Of a stretch of DNA of 64,000 nt, positions 61,168 to 64,000 are shown in pieces. The DNA lies in contig NZ_JOAN01000033.1 of the NCBI RefSeq assembly GCF_000718555.1, forward strand, positions 1 to 64,000. Direction: 5' to 3'. The notes under the pieces were generated by a model that saw nothing but the letters and a program-made list of their open reading frames with translations, was not told where the DNA came from and searched no databases. Made by a program: the position numbers and the translations under genes. Source of the DNA: Micromonospora chokoriensis. GTDB lineage: Bacteria; Actinomycetota; Actinomycetes; Mycobacteriales; Micromonosporaceae. Within the stretch, counting starts at the first letter, position 1. Every line of letters starts with the position of its first letter.

Positions 61168-61664
61168 CGGCGCGCCTCCTCGTCGGCCGAGCGCGGCGCG
61201 GCGCTGCGCAGCTTCTCCAGAGCTCGCGAGCTGGTGCTCTTGACCGTGCCGACGGATACGGAGAGTTCCCGGGCCACCTGCGCCTCCGGCAGGTCGAAGT
61301 AGTAGCGCAGGACGACGATGGCCCGCTCCCGAGGGCTGAGCGCACGGAGGATGCTGATCAACCAGCGCCGGGTGGCGACGTCGTCGGCCACGTCGGGACG
61401 CCGCTGCTCCGGCACCTCGGCGGTCGGGTACTCCCGCATCGGCCGTCGCCACCCGTCCACCAGATGGTTGACCAGGGTCCGGCGGGCGTAACCGTAGGCG
61501 TCGTCGTCGTGGATCCGCGACCACGACGCGTAGGTGCGGACCAGAGCGGTCTGCGCGGCGTCCTCGGCCTGGTGGTGATCGCCGGTCATCAGGAACGCGG
61601 CGTGCACAAGTCGGGCAGACGCCGCCCGCGCGAACTCGACGAAACCCGCGTCCCCCCGCGCCAC
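61164..61664 (-). CDS. SigE-family ECF RNA polymerase sigma factor
   Basis: The 166-residue protein has region 2 (GDHHQAEDAAQTALVRTYASW, in part) and region 4 (LSPRERAIVVLRYYFDLPEAQVAREL, then SVGTVKSTSSRALEKLR). This is the group-41/SigE-like ECF family common in Streptomyces and Micromonospora. It directs transcription of envelope or developmental genes. GGGGAGGG stands six bases before the GTG at 61664. It forms an operon with the membrane partner. Confidence 0.92.
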   Translation of the reverse strand: MARGDAGFVEFARAASARLVHAAFLMTGDHHQAEDAAQTALVRTYASWSRIHDDDAYGYARRTLVNHLVDGWRRPMREYPTAEVPEQRRPDVADDVATRRWLISILRALSPRERAIVVLRYYFDLPEAQVARELSVSVGTVKSTSSRALEKLRSAAPRSADEEARR

Positions 61665-61802
61665 CGCGAACCCTCCCCGTGCCACAGAGCTACAGACGGG
61701 CGAGCCCGATGAAAGGTTGAGCCCTACGTCACATCAACTTTTCGCGAAGTAAATCCGTCTTCTCTATTGCGACGCCGCCGAGCGACGCGCGAGGGGAGAG
61801 AC

Positions 61803-62630
61803 ATGTCAACGAAGGTTACCCGCCGATGGCGGTCCGCCTCGATGGCGTCGCTGCTGGTGGCGATGCTCGCCGGATGCGGCCTGCCGACCGCCGGGCAACC
61901 CACCGCCGATCCGGTCAAGGCCGGATCGGCGCCCAACCGGTCGACCACCGGCGGCGGTCGACCGACCGGAGTCGGTCATTTCGGACCCAGCCCCACGCCC
62001 GCCACCCCAGTCAGCTACCCCGCCACCGGAGGAAACCGCTGGTCGGTCGCGCCTGGCGAGACGAAGCCCGGACGTGCGACCGGCGGCCAGTTGCTGCGCT
62101 ACCGGGTCGCCGTGGAGCGGGACATCCAGGGCCTGCCTGCGGCTGACATCGCCACAGCGATCACCGCGATCTTGAACGACCCACGCGGGTGGACGGCGGG
62201 CGGGGACTGGCGGCTACGCCGGGTGGGGCCCGACGACTCGACCGACTTCACCATCTACCTGGCGACCCCTGGCACCCGCGACACCCTCTGCCAGGACATA
62301 CCGGAGGGCTACACCTCGTGCCGCAACGGTGACAAGGTGGTGCTCAACGTGGCGCGCTGGGTCAAGGGCGTGCCGGGTTACGGCGCGAGCCTGGCCACCT
62401 ACCGTCAGTACATGGTCAACCACGAGGTGGGGCACAAGCTCGGGCACGGCCATGAGCGGTGCCCGGGGCAGGGCCGGTCCGCGCCGGTGATGCAGCAGCA
62501 GACGCTGGGCCTGCACGGCTGCACCGCGAACGCCTGGCCGTACCCGGATGGCTCGGACCGCTACAGCGGGCCGGTCGGGGCGTACGACGACGAGATCCCG
62601 CGGCGCGAGGGCGCCTACCCGGCGCACTGA
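61803..62630 (+). CDS. DUF3152-type zinc-motif lipoprotein
   Basis: The 275-residue protein has a lipobox in LLVAMLAGC, so Cys near 25 is lipidated. A low-complexity linker (TTGGGRPTG) follows. The mature domain begins GGQLLRYRVAVERDIQGLPA and contains HEVGHKLGHGHERC near 210, an HExxH-type zinc site, with WPYP near the C-terminus. These are the DUF3152 features; a metalloprotease role is likely but unproven. GGGGAG precedes the ATG. It is divergent from the sigma factor gene. Confidence 0.85.
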   Translation: MSTKVTRRWRSASMASLLVAMLAGCGLPTAGQPTADPVKAGSAPNRSTTGGGRPTGVGHFGPSPTPATPVSYPATGGNRWSVAPGETKPGRATGGQLLRYRVAVERDIQGLPAADIATAITAILNDPRGWTAGGDWRLRRVGPDDSTDFTIYLATPGTRDTLCQDIPEGYTSCRNGDKVVLNVARWVKGVPGYGASLATYRQYMVNHEVGHKLGHGHERCPGQGRSAPVMQQQTLGLHGCTANAWPYPDGSDRYSGPVGAYDDEIPRREGAYPAH

Positions 62631-62639
62631 GGCCGTGCC

Positions 62640-63326
62640 TCAGGTGCGGCGGTGGCGCTCCTGTTCGAGTCGCTCATCCAGGCGACCCATCTCGTAGATG
62701 GCGTTGAGGCTGGTCGGTAGCCGGCTGACATTTTCCGGCGCCGGGCCCGATTCCGGCGGGCCAGGATCCGGAACGGGGTCAGGGTCCGGCGCGGGTACGG
62801 GTGCGGGTACAGGTGCGGCGACGGCCGGTGCGGCAGAGGGGGCCGGGGCACGGCGGCGCAGGAGCAGCACTGCCAGCACCGCGAGAACAGCCACGACCAG
62901 CAGGTACGGCCCGGGGGGCCAGGCGTCGCGGGCAGGGTTGGCGAGCGGCGGCGGGGTAACCGGCGCGGGGGTGTCGCCGACGCGCAGGGGCACGGCGGCC
63001 TCGCGGGTGCCGTTGCCCTCGCCAGCAGTGGGGCGATCAGGGGCGGCGGGTGCGGGAGCACCGGCCGTCGACCCGGCGGGCGCGGGGATCGCGATGGGCT
63101 CCACCGGGCTGGGCTGACCGGCGACCGGTGGCCTACTCGGCGTGGACGTCGCGGTGGGGGTGACGCCCGGCGTGGGAGCGACGCTCGGCGAGCTGCCGCC
63201 ACCGAGCAGGTCGTCGACGATCTGGCCGACGCCACCCAGGAGGTCACCGACCGGATTCGGGGTGGCCGACGGGGACGGCGCGGGCGAAAGGGCAAGGGTC
63301 AGCGCGAGGACGACAGCGGCAGGCAT
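62640..63326 (-). CDS. secreted/anchored Pro-rich membrane protein
   Basis: The 228-residue protein has a signal peptide (AAVVLALTLALSPAPSPS), a Pro/Thr/Ala-rich external part of about 110 residues, one membrane helix (YLLVVAVLAVLAVLLLRRR) and a cytosolic, Pro-rich tail ending LDERLEQERHRRT. It looks like a bitopic envelope protein; the family is unknown. AAGGTGG precedes the ATG. Confidence 0.65.
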   Translation of the reverse strand: MPAAVVLALTLALSPAPSPSATPNPVGDLLGGVGQIVDDLLGGGSSPSVAPTPGVTPTATSTPSRPPVAGQPSPVEPIAIPAPAGSTAGAPAPAAPDRPTAGEGNGTREAAVPLRVGDTPAPVTPPPLANPARDAWPPGPYLLVVAVLAVLAVLLLRRRAPAPSAAPAVAAPVPAPVPAPDPDPVPDPGPPESGPAPENVSRLPTSLNAIYEMGRLDERLEQERHRRT

Positions 63327-63448
63327 GGGTCCACCTTCGATGTGCCGATATGCCACGCACCGTATCGCATGGTGGGATCGCGTGGGTAACACGACCACCC
63401 CGGGCGGGGGCGTCTGGCGCCCACCCCCGCCCGCGGTGTCCCTGGTGG

Positions 63449-64000
63449 TCAGACGGGCAGACCACCGACCTGGGTGGAGATCCAGGACCGGATCGACGGC
63501 AGGTCGACGTAGATGGACGGCCCGGTGGCGCAGGTGGAGTTGTTGTTGCCGGCCCGACTCGTCGCGCCGATCAGGTTCCACACTCCGTTGACCCGGCGCA
63601 CCTGCGGCCCACCCGAGTCCCCGTAGCAGGCGCCGGAGTTGCCGTTGGTGTTGTTGGTGCAGATCTCGTACGGGCCGTTGATGCCGGAGCATCGGCTGTC
63701 AGCCACGATCGACGTGTCCAACTCGTTGGCCACCGCCGGGGCCGACCCGCACCCCCGAGGGGCGCAGGTCTGGCCCCAGCCGATGATCCGGGTGGCGGTG
63801 CCGACCGCGCCGGAGGCGCTCGGGATCGGCGCCGGCGCGTACGCCACCGAGCTGGCCAGTTGCAGCAGCTTGACGTCGACGCTCGGGTGGTTGACCGCGC
63901 GGGACACCCCGACCACCGTGCCACCGCTGGTCCGGTTGATGCTGCCCACCCGCACTGAGGACGGCGTCGAGCAGTGTTTGGCGGTGACGGCCCAGTTGCC
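63449..64000 (-). CDS. trypsin-like serine protease (N-terminus beyond window)
   Basis: The visible 183 residues form most of an S1A protease: WAVTAKHC gives the catalytic His, HPSVDVKLLQL the Asp, and ACYGDSGGPQV the Ser, so the triad is complete. Cysteines at positions usual for bacterial trypsins are present (QTCAPRGCG, DSRCSG, EICTNN). It is secreted in all known relatives; the leader lies outside the window. It ends 122 bases before the start of the Pro-rich membrane protein gene on the same strand, in a gap that holds no other gene. Confidence 0.92.
   Translation of the reverse strand, partial: GNWAVTAKHCSTPSSVRVGSINRTSGGTVVGVSRAVNHPSVDVKLLQLASSVAYAPAPIPSASGAVGTATRIIGWGQTCAPRGCGSAPAVANELDTSIVADSRCSGINGPYEICTNNTNGNSGACYGDSGGPQVRRVNGVWNLIGATSRAGNNNSTCATGPSIYVDLPSIRSWISTQVGGLPV

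Overview
The window is very GC-rich and gene-dense. It has many GTG starts and 4-base stop/start overlaps. It carries a mycothiol-dependent formaldehyde dehydrogenase, a SigE-family sigma factor with its partner, Tat substrates and several WYL regulators. This points to an actinomycete, most likely Micromonospora or a close relative in Micromonosporaceae. That placement is inferred from gene content and style, not from a database search. No rRNA, tRNA, CRISPR array, transposase or integrase was seen.

1-12.7 kb is the accessory-looking part. Two directly repeated segments of about 0.5 kb (44-538 and 8448-9027) lie upstream of two copies of a secreted cell-wall protein gene, one cut by the window edge and one reduced to a deletion scar. 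Each carries a tandem array of GGAAT-N17-CGTTACA elements on the minus strand, which look like ECF-sigma promoters. Between the repeats lie an AbiEii-like nucleotidyltransferase with a small partner, an SDR, a Tat-exported 5'-nucleotidase, a geranylgeranyl-reductase-type flavoprotein and a drug-type MFS pump. An intact secreted homologue (11109-11822), a large palindromic repeat and a frameshifted gene follow.

12.7-21.3 kb is metabolic: the mscR/MBL-fold pair for formaldehyde detoxification, DoxX-like and LtrA-like membrane proteins, a flavin monooxygenase paired with an SDR, and a WYL regulator facing a two-gene operon.

21.4-29.6 kb is the most unusual region. One translationally coupled operon encodes an ABC ATPase homologue that has lost every catalytic motif, a Tat/lipobox solute-binding protein, two permease domains fused in one chain, and a membrane-anchored NB-ARC/TPR-like protein whose P-loop lysine is also missing. 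An orthodox ABC ATPase plus permease follows directly.

29.7-45.8 kb holds regulators and housekeeping genes: RibD-like reductase, AraC-type and MocR regulators, LysE exporter, MBL hydrolase, two divergent membrane proteins of unknown role, a Cys-rich pentapeptide-repeat protein, RNase HI, lycopene cyclase, an ArsR-SRPBCC fusion under two palindromes, a sortase with a candidate substrate, CorA, a YchJ-like SEC-C protein, an MFS protein and an MscS-like protein with a repeated TQVV tail.

46-64 kb contains a Tat-exported amidase, an FMN-dependent glutamate synthase-like protein, a 12-copy 7-bp repeat, two GNAT acetyltransferases, a WYL regulator divergent from a VOC protein, dinB broken by an in-frame amber codon, htpG, a hybrid histidine kinase, a SigE-type sigma factor with its membrane partner, a DUF3152-type zinc lipoprotein and a trypsin-like protease running off the end. 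Many convergent gene pairs are separated by long perfect GC hairpins without a clear U-tract, as is common in actinobacteria.
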